64,000 bases of DNA from Phallus indusiatus (taxonomy: Eukaryota; Basidiomycota; Agaricomycetes; Phallales; Phallaceae). A model generated the notes under the pieces. It did not search any database, had not been told where the DNA came from, and saw nothing but the letters and a program-made list of their open reading frames with translations. Below are positions 10,482 through 22,243 of the stretch, piece by piece. The translations under genes were made by a program, and so were the position numbers. Within the stretch, counting starts at the first letter, position 1. Each line of letters starts with the position of its first letter. The stretch covers positions 179,233 to 243,232 of the forward strand of contig JAQFWX010000055.1 of the NCBI GenBank assembly GCA_027605045.1, read 5' to 3'.

Positions 10482-12594
10482 ATGGGAATCATTGAAAATC
10501 TAGGCTTATTTTCTTCTGTCACTTTCTTCCTGTTGTATTGGTTTAAGATACGCGTCCGTATTCCTCGAGGTGAGTAATATCAACCATCGCACATCTTTAA
10601 TTTCCACTAGATCATTTGAATTAGGATACAAATTACCACCTGGTCCCCCAAGAAAGTTAGTGATTGGAAATCTGTTAGACATTCCCTTACAGAAGGAATG
10701 GCAAACATACGAAAAATGGTCCAAGATTTATGGTAGGTTTAACTTATAATCCCATTTACTGAAGGTAACTTAAATCTGTTACAGGTGATCTAACGTACCT
10801 AAATTTGTGCGGCACCTCTATCCTCTTCGTTAACTCGTATAAATTGGCCTCTGAACTATTTGATCAACGCGGAGGGCTATATTCCAACCGATTCCACTCA
10901 ACCATGCTCATTGATCTGTAAGTTCACGATAGTTTTTTGAATATAGTGATGGTGTGAATCGCTTGTGTAGAGCAGGTTGGGATTGGAGTATGGCCACAAT
11001 GCAGCCCAATGAGATTTGGAGAAAACATCGCGCAATTCTTCACAAGTATATAAGCAAGCCTGTGCTCCCTCAATACCGAGAAATTTTCGAAAGCTCTGCA
11101 AGGTACGTATTTGCTTGTCTATATTTGTGTCTTATTTTCGACTCTTATGTCATTCAAGGGACTTACTATGCCGCCTTTATGAATCCCCAAACCAATTCAG
11201 AGAGCATCCTAGATACGCCATCGGAGCACTAATAATAAAGGTACGAATTCTGACACGCACGAGTTGCATAGGCTGAGGCTAACTGCTTACAGATGGTTTA
11301 TGGTATAAAAGCCCTTCCAGAAAACGATCCATATATAAAGCTGGTAGATAGTGCTGTAAAACTAGTCGCGGAAGCATCTGCGCCGGGTGCTTCCTTCGTT
11401 GATTTTCTCCCAATCCGTACGTTTCGAAACTAGTGTGTGTTAATGGATTTACTTAGAAATTTGTCAGTGAAGTATATTCCTTCGTGGGTTCCAGGTGCTG
11501 GCTTCCAGAAGAAAGCCAAGAAAATACGCACCGACATGGCGCTGGCAGTTAACGTTCCATTCAATGATGCTAAGACAGCAATAGTGCGTGTCACAATTAC
11601 TTTCCGTCGTGAAAGATCGTTTGCTGAATTTACAGAAAACGGGAGATGCGCCGTCTTCGATGGTTAAAGATTTACTTGAAGAGTCAGAAGGTATTACCGA
11701 AAATGAAAAGATTATTCGCCAAGTAGCTGCCACTGTTTATATGGGTGCAATAGATAGCGTAAGTTCACTTCACTATCCTGTGCAATGTTATTTCCCTAAC
11801 CATTAAACCGCGTACAGACAGAATCGACACTACTTATTTTCTTTTTTGCCATGCTTTTATATCCAAACGTTCAGAAGAAAGCTCAGAAAGAATTAGATGA
11901 TGTCCTTGGTGGGGGTAAATGGCCATCGTTTGACGACAGAAAGAATCTTCCCTATATCGAGGCCTTGTGTAAAGAGATTTTGCGCTGGCATCCAACTGTG
12001 CCCATCTCTCCCCCTCATACGATTAAAGAAGATGACATCATTGGTGAATATTTCATACCAAAGGATACTATTGTAATAGGGAATGCGTGGCAAGTACTTT
12101 TTCCTTTATACAAAAGTGATTTCTGGGGGAAACATAACCTCTTTCAAGGTCTCTTTTACATTCTGAGTCTGTGTATGGGAATGACGTGGACAAATTCAAC
12201 CCTGACAGATTTCTCAAACCTAGTGCCAAGTATCCGGACAGCGCGTTCGGCTTTGGACGAAGGTCGGTTTCTTTATGAACTATGATTATAGTGAATTTTA
12301 CAGAGCATTTTTCAGAGTTTGTCCTGGTCGTTATCTTGCTGACAGTATACTTTTTATCATGATATCACATGTCCTGTATACGTTTGATATTACGCCTTAT
12401 GAAGGCCCGGCAGGACCAGAGCTGCCCGACGTAGATGATTTTGTTCCTGGATTGATTTCGTACGTCGTCTATCTCAACGCGATATGCATTTAGTTAATGA
12501 GATCTTCAGGTGTCCGCGACCGTTTAAATGCAAAATCACCCCTCGCTCCTCTCAGCTAAGGACTTTATTGGAGCAGTTATCGACATTCGAATGA
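10482..12594 (+). CDS. Cytochrome P450 B, intact, with one GC-AG intron
   Basis: The same 12-exon plan as P450 A can be followed from ATG 10482 to TGA 12594. Anchor VTFFLLYWFKIRVRIP, hinge KLPPGPPRK, C-helix EIWRKHR, ExxR in KEILRWHP, FNPDRF and haem loop FGFGRRVCPGRYLAD are all present. The I-helix reads MGAIDSTES: Ser replaces the first of the two conserved Thr, a mild change that still leaves a hydroxyl. The intron after exon 9 must start with GC (gcaagt at 12090), because the usual TG/G tryptophan junction is kept only this way. Closest in the window to C, F and G, with which it shares the opening of exon 4 (GWDWS) and the ending LLEQLS. ER membrane monooxygenase; substrate unknown. Confidence 0.92.
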
Positions 12595-13008
12595 ACGGAT
12601 AATTTTAAAGTTGACCTGTGAATATCCTGTGAATATGTATTTTATTCTTGAGTCCGTTGTAAATTGTATCCAAATGTCATTTAAGGCATCAATGTTTGAG
12701 ACAGAGATGCAGCAAGGCTGAGTTAATGTTGAACTTGAAGGGGACGGCGGTGATAATTAAAATCGATAAAGGTTGAGACACGAAGTAGGCGCCAACTGAT
12801 TGAGAAGTTCAACACCATACATCATCTTAAAGTGATTGTAAAAATTGGTATGGCTCATCATCTGCGTAACGCCTACGCTTCTCCGTCATGCTCACAGAAC
12901 GCGAAGAAAAAAAAAGATTGTGCACGGCGCTTTTGCGTTAGCCTTTACATAACGTTCGCTACTCGTTACACGTTACGGTGCACCGTGTTGGGCAGCAATT
13001 ACTGAGTG
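12595..13008. other. Intergenic
   Basis: Region between P450 B and copy C. I see no coding or RNA signal. Confidence 0.5.
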
Positions 13009-13016
13009 TATATAAG
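13009..13016 (+). promoter_or_regulatory. TATA-like box of P450 copy C
   Basis: TATATAAG about 55 bases before the ATG of the broken P450 C. The promoter seems to have outlived the coding region. Confidence 0.45.
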
Positions 13017-13067
13017 GATGTCATGTTTCGCACACGCCAGTACACCCATTTATACGGATAACACACC

Positions 13068-15208
13068 ATGGAAATTGTTGGAAAAGTGGGCGTCATCTCT
13101 TCCATCGCTTTCTTCCTACTGGTTCAAGATACGTGTCCGTGTCCCACAAGGTATGTATATTACATCGTCTTTAGCATAACATAAACTACTGCATCACCAA
13201 TTGATCCGGGATATAAGTTACCTCCTGGTCCCCCGAGAAAGCTTCTAATCGGAAATCTGCTAGATATCCCTCTCCAAAAAGAATGGCGAACTTACGAAAA
13301 ATGGTCTAAGATTTATGGTAATTGTAACCAATAACTTCATCCACAAGGTGCTCAGGTTTATTATAGGAGATTTAACGTACTTGAATTTATGTGGCACCTC
13401 TATTCTCTTTGTCAACTCTTACAAATTAATTTCCGAACTATTCGATCAACGCGGAGGAATATATTCCAGTCTATTTCACTCTACCATGCTCACTGACCTG
13501 TAAGCTCTTGATCGCTGACAACTGATGTGGCTTAAGTAAATCGCGTAGGGCTGGTTGGGATTGGAGTATAGCCACAATGCAGCCCAATGAAACTTGGAGG
13601 AGGCATCGTGCAATCATTCATCAGTACTTAGGCGAACCCAGTGCGTTACCGCAATACCGCCAAATTTTTGAAGACTCTGCGAAGTGCGTGTGACAGTTTG
13701 CTTGCTTATGTTTTACCATGTGGTCTTATGAAACATATATTCTCTTAGGAATTTATCTTATCGCTTTTATCAAGCTCCTGATCAATTCAGAGAGCATTGT
13801 AGACATGCCACCGGAGCGCTAATAATAAAGGTGCGAATTCTCATGTGTATTACAATGTACACAGCGTATAGACATAATAATCATTCCCAGATGGTTTATG
13901 GTATAAAAGCCCTTCCAGAGAACGATCCATATATAAAATTAGCAGAGAATGCAGTAAAACTCGTAGCAGAAATATCTGCACCTGGTGCTTATTTCGTTGA
14001 TTTTATTCCAATCCGTACGTTTCGAAACTATCGTGCATTCATGGGTTCACTTAGGAGTTCAATGTCGGTGAAGTATATTCCTTCCTGGGTTCCCGGTGCC
14101 GGTTTCCAGAAGAAAGCCAAACAATTGGGCACTGAGGTGACGATGATGGCTAATGTTCCATTTAATGTTACAAAAACAGCAATGGTGCGTGTGTTAATTT
14201 TGCCTCTAGAAGGTTTATAATTTAATTTCCTTAGAAAACAGGAGATGCGCCGTTTTCTTTAGTGGGGCATTCCTTGAAGACTCGAAAAATACTAAAGAGT
14301 ATCAAACGGGTGAAGATGAACAGACAATTCGCGAAGTAGGTGCCACTGTTTATATGGCTGCCATAGATACTGTAAGCTATGTCACCCACACGTTGTCCTT
14401 AAAAATTTGTAATCTTACATCGTATACAGACAGAGGCGGCACTACTTGTTTTTTTCCTCGCCATGCTTTTATATCCTGACGTACAAAAGAAAGCTCAAAA
14501 GGAATTAGACGACGTCCTTGGTGGGGGTACACTCCCATCATTCGACGACAGAAGGAATCTTCCCTATATCGGGGCTTTGTGTCAAGAAGTTTTGCGCTGG
14601 CATCCAGCTGTACCCATTGCTTTTTCACACATGCTCAAAGAAGGTGACATCATCAGTAATTATTTTGTACCAAAGGGTACTATTGTGGTGGGGGATGGGT
14701 GGTGAGTTCGCCTTTCTTCACTATTGGCGTGATATTTTTTGTAAAATAAATAATCCCTTTCAAGATCTCTCCTACATTCGGAGTCGGTGTATGGGAAGGA
14801 CGTCGACAAATTTAATCCTGACAGATTCCTCAAACCAAATGTCAAGTATCCTGATAATGCATCTGGCTTTGGACGAAGGTCTGTTTCTTCATGAACTATG
14901 ATTATAATGAATTTTACAGAATATTTTTCAGAGTTTGTCCTGGTCGTTATATTGTTGACAATATACTTTTTATCCTGATATCGCATGTCCTGTATACATT
15001 CGATATCACGCCTTATGAAAGCTCAGAGGGACCGGAGTTGCCTGATGTAAATAATTTTGTTCCTGGTTTGATGTCGTATGTTCTCCATTTCAACATGATC
15101 TGTACGACTAATGAGATCTTTAGGTGTCCATGACCGTTCAAATGCAAAAATCACTCCTCGCTCTTCCCAATTGAGGACTTTACTGGAGCAGTTATCGGCA
15201 TTCAGATG
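13068..15208 (+). pseudogene. Cytochrome P450 C, multiply disrupted
   Basis: All twelve exons of a B-like P450 are recognisable, including hinge KLPPGPPRK, ExxR (QEVLRWHP) and a haem loop with VCPGRYI. Lesions: a frameshift in the anchor near 13116-13122, so YWFKIR is out of frame with the ATG; the acceptor of intron 1 is GG instead of AG at 13208-13209; the acceptor of intron 6 is GG at 14067-14068, though this intron reads through in frame; a one-base loss near 14265-14270 before the I-helix; exon 10 starts with A at 14765 where paralogues have G, turning the split Trp codon into TGA; a TGA at 15131-15133 where B has CGA; and one extra A soon after. An intact product is not possible. Later exons still look conserved, so the decay is fairly recent. 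Confidence 0.9.
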
Positions 15209-15649
15209 AACGAATAAATGTTATTTAATTAACTTCCCTTGAGAAATTGTATAAAATATTGTTTTCGTATTTGTGGTTCAAGATACGGCGACTGAGCCCA
15301 GGAAAGGTTAAGAACACTAATAGGAGCCGACTGAATGATGAATGTACATAAATCCCGCGAGCTGTGTTTTATGTTTGTAAGTTCTACAATCGGTCGCAGG
15401 GTTTGCTTGTCTCATTTTTGGACTTTGTTACTGCCCTGGCGCCAGACCTGGACAAATGTATGCGCCAAGCGGTGGTTTTGAAGCCTCAAGACCTTTCCTG
15501 TAAAGACGCGGCATCAGCCCGGTACAAAGACTGTAGCCAGAAAAACTCATATTTTCTAAGTAACATACTACATATTTAATGAAGACTCAGACGTAAATCG
15601 CAACAATCAAAATCTACTTCACAAGGCGCGAACTGTACTTAAAAAATCA
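15209..15649. other. Intergenic, convergent P450 ends
   Basis: Separates the 3' ends of P450 C (+) and D (-). A 71-codon open frame at 15364-15579 has no support. Nothing else seen. Confidence 0.5.
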
Positions 15650-17770
15650 TCATGCGTCGAGTGTCGATAACTGCTCCAAAAATGTCTTTGAATGCATGGT
15701 TCGAGGGATAAATTGACATCTAAAAGGCTTTGGGCTCCTAAATCCCCCTAGTCAGGATAACATAGCGCTCTAATTGAATCAGAATAAACTCACGAAATCA
15801 ATCCAGAAACAAAATCGTCGACATTGGGCAGCTCTTGTCCTGCTGGTCCCTCATGAGGGATGATATCGAATGCATACAAGATGTGAGTGACGAAGATGAA
15901 AAGTGCAGTGTCACCCAAATGACGACCGGGGCATATTCTATGCATTATTGGGGTATATGATACAAATCGTCAGAGAGTAGACTTACCTTCGGCCGAAACC
16001 AAATGCTGCATCTGGGTAACTGACATTCGGCTTCAAAAATCTCTCGGGGTTGAATATCTCGACATCATCTCCATATACGGACTCCGAATGTAAAAGGGTC
16101 CTTGATTGGCACATAGGTTACAAAAGCCTAAGTGTTCATGTATCGGAATCTGCTCACCAGGCGTTGCCCATAACAATAGTACCCTTGGGCACAAAATATT
16201 CTCCGATAATATCATCTTCTTTCAGCATGTGTGGAACGAGTGGAACAGCTGGGTGCCAGCGCAAGACCTCTTTACATATGGCGTCGATATAGGGAAGATT
16301 TTTCCTATCATCCAATGAGGGCAGTGTTCCCCCAAGATTGTCTAATTCTCTTTGCGCTTTCTTCTGAACGTCCGGATGTAAGAGCATGGCCATAACAAAT
16401 GTTCGTACCGAGGTCACAACCTACTATCACGTTGAAAAACAAAGAAAAATAAGTCACAAGAACGTACGGTGTCTATCGCGGCCAAGTAAACCATGGCCCC
16501 TATCTCTTGAATTGTCTCTAAATCTGATTCCGATTCGCTTGACTCTTTAGATTCAAGTTGCTCAAGCAAACTTCCAACGATAGAAGGAGGCGCATTCCCT
16601 GATTTCTATTTGAATTTGGTAGTAGTCATTTTTGGGTTGTGATAGATGAGCGGACGTACAATAGCATTCTTGACAATAGTAAATGGTACATTGACCATTG
16701 ACTTGAATTCTGTATTCGACTGTTTAGCTTTTCTTCGGAAACTCGCCCCAGGGACCCAAGAGGGGACATATTTCACTGTCAAGCTTTAAAATAAAAGAAG
16801 GTAAAGGTAAATGATATCGACGTACGAGATGGGAATAGGTCAACTAAGCATGCCCCTGGTATTGAGAACTCGTCGATGAATCCCAAAACATTTTCCGAAA
16901 ATTTAATGCAAGGATCATTCTCTGTGAGAGTTTTTATCCCATATGTAGTCTTTGAAGGAATTGCTTGTTGGTGCACGATGATGGATATTACATGATTCTG
17001 TGAAATACCTCTATAATAAATGAACCGATGGCATGCCTTGTAGATTTCTCCAAAGACTCCGGATCTTGGTGAAGTTGATGCATTAGCTTCCTAAGACAAG
17101 AATCTCGATAAAGGCCAAACAAATGAAAAAAAAATGATTTGACATACTTTGCATATTTCCCGAGCGATTCCTGGTACTGCGCCGTCGAAGATTTACCGAA
17201 ATACCGGTGAAGAATTGAGCGCTGGTGTCGCCATTTTTTGTCGGGTTGCAACATGGCCAAATTCATAATACCAGCTCTGCATAACACGTTGAGTTTATGA
17301 AACTCCGCTATTGAAGATCGTTGAACGTACAGTTCGATGATCATAGTTGACTGGAATCTGTCAGAGTATACTGCTCCTTTTTGATCGAAGAGCTCAGAAG
17401 CCAGTTTATAGGAGTTAACAACAAGAACGGAAAGGCCGCATATGTTCAAATAGGTCAGATCGCCTAGACATGGATATGAGGAATTTAACAATAACACTTT
17501 CCGATAATACCAACCATAAGTCTTGAACCATTTATTATATGCTTTCCATTCTTCTTGAAGAGGAATGTCTAGCAGATTTCCGATGAGAAATTTCCTTGGA
17601 GGGCCAGGGGGCAATCGATAACCTAAATTTATTGATCAATTTGAACGATGAGATACTACGTGACTACTATGCCTACCTTTTGGAACCCGAATGCGTATCT
17701 TGTACCAATATAGCAGGAAGAATATGGCGAAGATTAGTTCGCAATACTTTGCAACGTCATTCATATGCAT
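15650..17770 (-). CDS. Cytochrome P450 D, intact
   Basis: Minus strand from ATG 17770 to TGA 15650, twelve exons with GT-AG borders in the family positions. Anchor ELIFAIFFLLYWYKIRI, hinge RLPPGPPRK, C-helix KKWRHQR, I-helix LAAIDTVVTS (second Thr replaced by Val), ExxR in KEVLRWHP, FNPERF and haem loop FGFGRRICPGRHLGD are present. One residue is missing after the K-helix (VPLVPHM where relatives have VPLGFPHM). It groups with E and K by its start (MHMNDVAKYCE) and by the I-helix ending. A 13-base tandem repeat and a TATA-like box sit just upstream. ER membrane monooxygenase; substrate unknown. Confidence 0.92.
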
Positions 17771-17819
17771 GAAGACTGACACCAGCTAAATACCACAGGA
17801 CAAGTTTTTGAAACGACAG

Positions 17820-17829
17820 TATATAAATA
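17820..17829 (-). promoter_or_regulatory. TATA-like box of P450 D
   Basis: TATTTATATA on the minus strand, 50 bases before the ATG. Confidence 0.45.
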
Positions 17830-17831
17830 TC

Positions 17832-17857
17832 AATTCAAAAGTCGAATTCAAAAGTCG
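17832..17857 (-). repeat. 13-base perfect tandem repeat upstream of P450 D
   Basis: aattcaaaagtcg occurs twice without a gap, immediately upstream of the TATA-like box. Seen directly; it could be a duplicated regulator site or chance slippage. Confidence 0.6.
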
Positions 17858-18912
17858 ACGGAACGAGGCACTGCTTTGCTCACCTGGCTCTGGCAGAAGA
17901 AACCCCATTTCAGTGATGAAATAATGGGACAATCACAAAGGCATCGTACGGATTTGAAAAAAATATCACAGAAATGAGAAGATAACAAAGGCACCATGCG
18001 AATTTACAGTAAAGATTGCAATAAAAATGAAGATAACGGCACTTGACGGCGAGTGATGGACAAAGTAACGCTATTATATGTATATTGATTTGATGCACTA
18101 AGTATGGTTAGAGATTACTTAGATATCTAGGTACTCACATGTACATTCAGGGGTGAAAGTACCAGCCCGGGAAGATCTGAACTGGTCAATTGATAAATCA
18201 CCGAACCAAGAACGCTCACCTCGACCTTTTGGATTAGCTCATCTGATAGTCGATTTTCTGGCCGTGGTGGCAACGCTCATTTTCAATTTCTCAGTGACAT
18301 CAATTTGAAAATCAGAGGCACGAACGAACATTGGACCGAGAGCGGAAACTAGTATTTGGTTAGATTTTATGTAAAAGAAATAGAAGCCTATATGTATATA
18401 CACTTACTAGCAGTAACTGAATTAACCGATACTGTCAACGTCTTCCTACTTTTTTTTCGAGTTGATACTCATAGTTATACGTCCCAAATGGACTTTGATG
18501 CTAACATTACTGGCTTGAATTGCTCCGATACATTGGAATATAATAACTGCGGGCGCGCGCTCAACACCAAGACAAACCCCAAGCGATATCATGATAATAT
18601 TTTAATGAATTGGCGCTGTTTGAACGTACGATCAGAGACGAAAAATTTGTATGCGTAGGTGTAGTTACAACCTTCTTATTAGACTACAATTAGCGATTGT
18701 GCATTGTCGCTTTATCCTTTAGGAAAGTCATATCTGGGAACGGGATGGTCGAACGTTCATGACGTACAACACCTCATGAGAGCCCCGATATCATCTGATC
18801 ATTCTTATATTCAAAGGCTGGTAAGCATGTAAGGAGACTACAAATTGGTGTTTCCCAATCCCCCCCCAATGTAAAAACGCAAAAATCGCAGACCGTGTTT
18901 TCAAGGGATGAA
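17858..18912. other. Intergenic between P450 D and E
   Basis: No recognisable gene. An open frame at 18356-18658 (+) lacks family residues and splice support. Confidence 0.5.
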
Positions 18913-21034
18913 CTATGCTTCGAATGCTGATAACTGCTCCAAAAACATCTTTGACTGCGGAGTCCGAGGGATAAATTTACATTTAAAAGGTTGTGGATTT
19001 CTAAACCCCGTTAGCTAAGGTAATGTAGCATTGTAAACTAAAAATTGGCTTACGAAATTATTCCAGAAGTAAAGTGATCTATACCAGGCAATTCCTGTCC
19101 TGTTGGGCCTTCATGAGGGGTAATATCGAATGCATACAAGATGCGAGTAACCATGGTGAAAAGTATACTGTCAGCCAGGTGGCGACCAGGGCATATCCTA
19201 TGTATTATTGTGTGAACACAGCATATACCGGGTTGTCATAAAATAAACTAACCTTCGACCGAAACCAAATGCAGCATCTGGATAATTAACACCTCGCTTC
19301 AAAAATCTCTCGGGGTTGAATGTCTCAGCATCATCCCCAAATAGGGACACCGAATGTAAAAGGGTCCTTTGATGGCACATGAATTATAGAAAGTCTAAAG
19401 CTCATCATGTGTCTGCTCACCAGGTGTTGCCCATAACAAGAGTACCCTTAGGCACAAAATATTCTCCAATTATATCATCCTTCTTCAGCATGTGTGGAAA
19501 GCCGAGTGGAACAGCTGCATGCCAACGTAAAACCTCTTTACACAAGGCATCGACATATGGAAGATTTTTCCGATCGTTCAATGATGGCAGTACGCCTTCA
19601 AGGTTGTCTAATTCTCTTTGGGCTTTCTTTTGTACGCCCGGATATAAAAGCATGGCTAGAATAAACGTCTGTACGGACGAAACTGTCTACTAGAGCGTTA
19701 AAAACAGAAATGAACATTATGTTAGTAAAACAACCTACGGTATCTAATGCAGCCATATAAATCATGGCCCCGACTTCTTGAATTGTTTGTTGATCTGATT
19801 CGGCCGTTTCGGATCCTTTAGATTCGATTTCTTCAAGAAAACTCCCAACGATTGATGGTGTTGCACACCCTGTTTTCTACATATTTAGAATTAGTCGTCG
19901 CCTCCATGTCAAGTCAAGTAAGAGCGCGTACCATAGTATTTCTGACAATGTTGAAAGGTACAGTAACCATCGAAATAAATTCCGCGTTCAGTTGTTTTGC
20001 TTTCTTTTGGAAGCTCGCACCAGGAACACAAGAAGGAATATATTTCACTGAAAGGGTTAGATTCATTGGAGGTAGGTAATATCAGACATACAAGCTGGGA
20101 TGAGGTCAACTAAGCATGCCCCTGGTTTTGAGACCTCCCTGATGAACGCCGCGACGTTCTCTGCCATTCTTATGCAAGGATCGTTCTGTGTGAGGATTTC
20201 TATTCCGTAAGTTATCTTAGAATAAGGGGTTGCTCATCAATATATTCGTAAAGATAATTAATAAATCTTATACCTCTATAACCAATGAGCCGATGGCATA
20301 CCTGGTGGCTTCTTCTAATGCCTCTGGATGCCGATAAAGGTGATGCAATAATTTTCTAAGACCGGGATCTCAAAAAGGTCAAACGGATGATAAGGATAAC
20401 GTACCCGGCCGATTTATCGAGTAATACTTGGTATTGCGAAATAGAAGATTTGCTGAAATACCGATGAAAAATTGAACGCTGGTGTTTCCACTTTTCGTGG
20501 GGCTGATACGTGGCCAGATTCGAAATGCCAGCTCTACAACGCGCTGAATGAATGAAAGCTCGTCGTTAAAGGTCGTTAAACCTACAATTCCCCGAGCATG
20601 GTCGACTGAAATCTATCAGAATATATCGCTCCCCGCTGGTCGAAGAGCTCCGAAACCAGTTTATGGGAGTTAACAACAAGAATAGAGACTCCGCATATGT
20701 TTAAGTAGGTCAAATCACCTGGGCCGAATAGGAAAAATTTCATAAAACTTTCTAATACCACTAACCGTAGATCTTAGACCATTTATGATATGTTCGCCAC
20801 TCCTTTTTGAGGGGGATATCTAGCAAATTCCCGATAAGAGGTTTCCTCGGAGGGCCGGGAGGCAGTTGATAACCTAAGTTTATCATCATTTGTGAAGACA
20901 ATATGAGATATATCAATGAACTTACCCTTCGGGATCCGAATGCGTACTTTGAACCAATACAACAGAAAGAACATGACGAAGGTTAATCCGCAATACTTTG
21001 CGATATCGTTCATGTGTATGGAGATTGTCATCAT
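18913..21034 (-). CDS. Cytochrome P450 E, intact
   Basis: Minus strand, twelve exons, ending in TAG at 18913. The first ATG is at 21034; by comparison with D and K the translation start may be the ATG at 21013 (MNDIAKYC). Anchor LTFVMFFLLYWFKVRI, hinge QLPPGPPRK, C-helix EKWKHQR, I-helix MAALDTTVSS, ExxR in KEVLRWHA (Ala where others have Pro), FNPERF and haem loop FGFGRRICPGRHLAD are visible. Close to D and K in length, intron positions and C-terminus (FLEQLSAFEA). The small junction between exons 4 and 5 encodes Gly where others have Lys. ER membrane monooxygenase; substrate unknown. Confidence 0.92.
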
Positions 21035-21072
21035 CTGAGTGTGATACTATGACAATCTCTGAAAAGTGTTGG

Positions 21073-21082
21073 TATATATAAA
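21073..21082 (-). promoter_or_regulatory. TATA-like box of P450 E
   Basis: TTTATATATA on the minus strand about 40 bases before the ATG at 21034. Confidence 0.45.
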
Positions 21083-21915
21083 GACAATAACCTCCAACGC
21101 TTAATTGGATGGAACAATTTTTTTTATCCCACCTGACCTCAGCATGAGTTCAGGAGAATGGGACTAGTACTTACGAGACAATAATGGAGTGTCATGCGAA
21201 CGTTGCACTATGAAAGTGGAAAAAAGCGGCATTTTGCCACAACTGGCAAAATCCCGCTATTCATTTGACGCACCATTCAAAAGTGGGACTAGAGATAGAA
21301 TCTTCAAGCATTCACGAATCACATGTATAAGTAGCTATAAAAAGAGTGGACTTGGCACTTGCTATCACCAGTGACAGCATTCGTTTCTCCACTCTCCATC
21401 AAGAAGAATTGTCAAAATCAGGTACACAACTGAAGAGCGGAATCAGTATTTAGCCTGAAACTTGAAACAAAATTTTTTTCGACGTCGTACTTCCGGTAGA
21501 CCCGTGTTCATGACGCAGATACGAGGTACGAATAATCCGCCATGCAACGGTTGATATCGTTAGCGCCGTCCCGTTCATCGAGATGTAATTATTGTACAGA
21601 AGAAGTATAAATGGTACGAGAAACCACGTTAGCGGCCTGACACGTGAGATCTTGAGAGCCTACTGGTGCGGATTGGTTGCCAACGCAAGCCGTGCTCAGC
21701 ACTAAGCGCCCAACACTGGTACTGAAGTACTGAAGCTGAAGGCGCATTGACTCCGGTTCCAGAACAGGTGGAGACTAAATTCGAAAAAGAGTTTACACCA
21801 GTTTCCATTCAACTTCTTAAGAAATTGTATCTTTTACCTTGAAAATTCAGTCTAAAACAATCATTGTTTTCAATGTACTATTATTCAAGCACGCCCCCGC
21901 GTTGAAGTAGTGTGG
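21083..21915. other. Intergenic between P450 E and F
   Basis: No gene supported. The downstream end abuts the foldable element at 21916-21992. Confidence 0.5.
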
Positions 21916-21992
21916 GTCCAGGTCTACGCAGTCTTGACTGCCCGTCAACTTTCCCTCACCATGTTTCCTGCATGGGATGCTAGGACCTGGAC
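21916..21992 (+). other. Foldable element, possible three-way-junction RNA or palindrome
   Basis: An outer stem pairs GTCCAGGTC (21916-21924) with GACCTGGAC (21984-21992), extended by TA/TA across one bulged G. Inside lie a hairpin GCAGT-CTTG-ACTGC (21928-21941) and a second one, CCATG-7 bases-CATGG (21959-21975). The order stem, hairpin, hairpin, stem is that of a three-way junction. The 3' half (CCATG, CATGGGA, CTAGG) faintly recalls fungal 5S rRNA, but the element is too short and lacks the 5S 5' half. No promoter box for RNA polymerase III was confirmed. Function unknown. Confidence 0.3.
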
Positions 21993-22243
21993 GGGTGACC
22001 GAATCAAGGACGGGGATGCATATAAATACCACGCTTACTCAGACATCGTTGCGGGGGAGTGACGCTAAAAAAATAAAAGTCAGCGACGTGCTAATGATTA
22101 ACCAATTTCTGCAGTCAACCAATGTCCAGGTTTTAAAAGGCTTTATCTAGACCATAAATCTTGTTACAAATATCCAAATCTAAATGACATATCCCGCCAA
22201 AACCACCTCAATAAACTTGTGAACCTAGTTCTTTCTATGGGAT

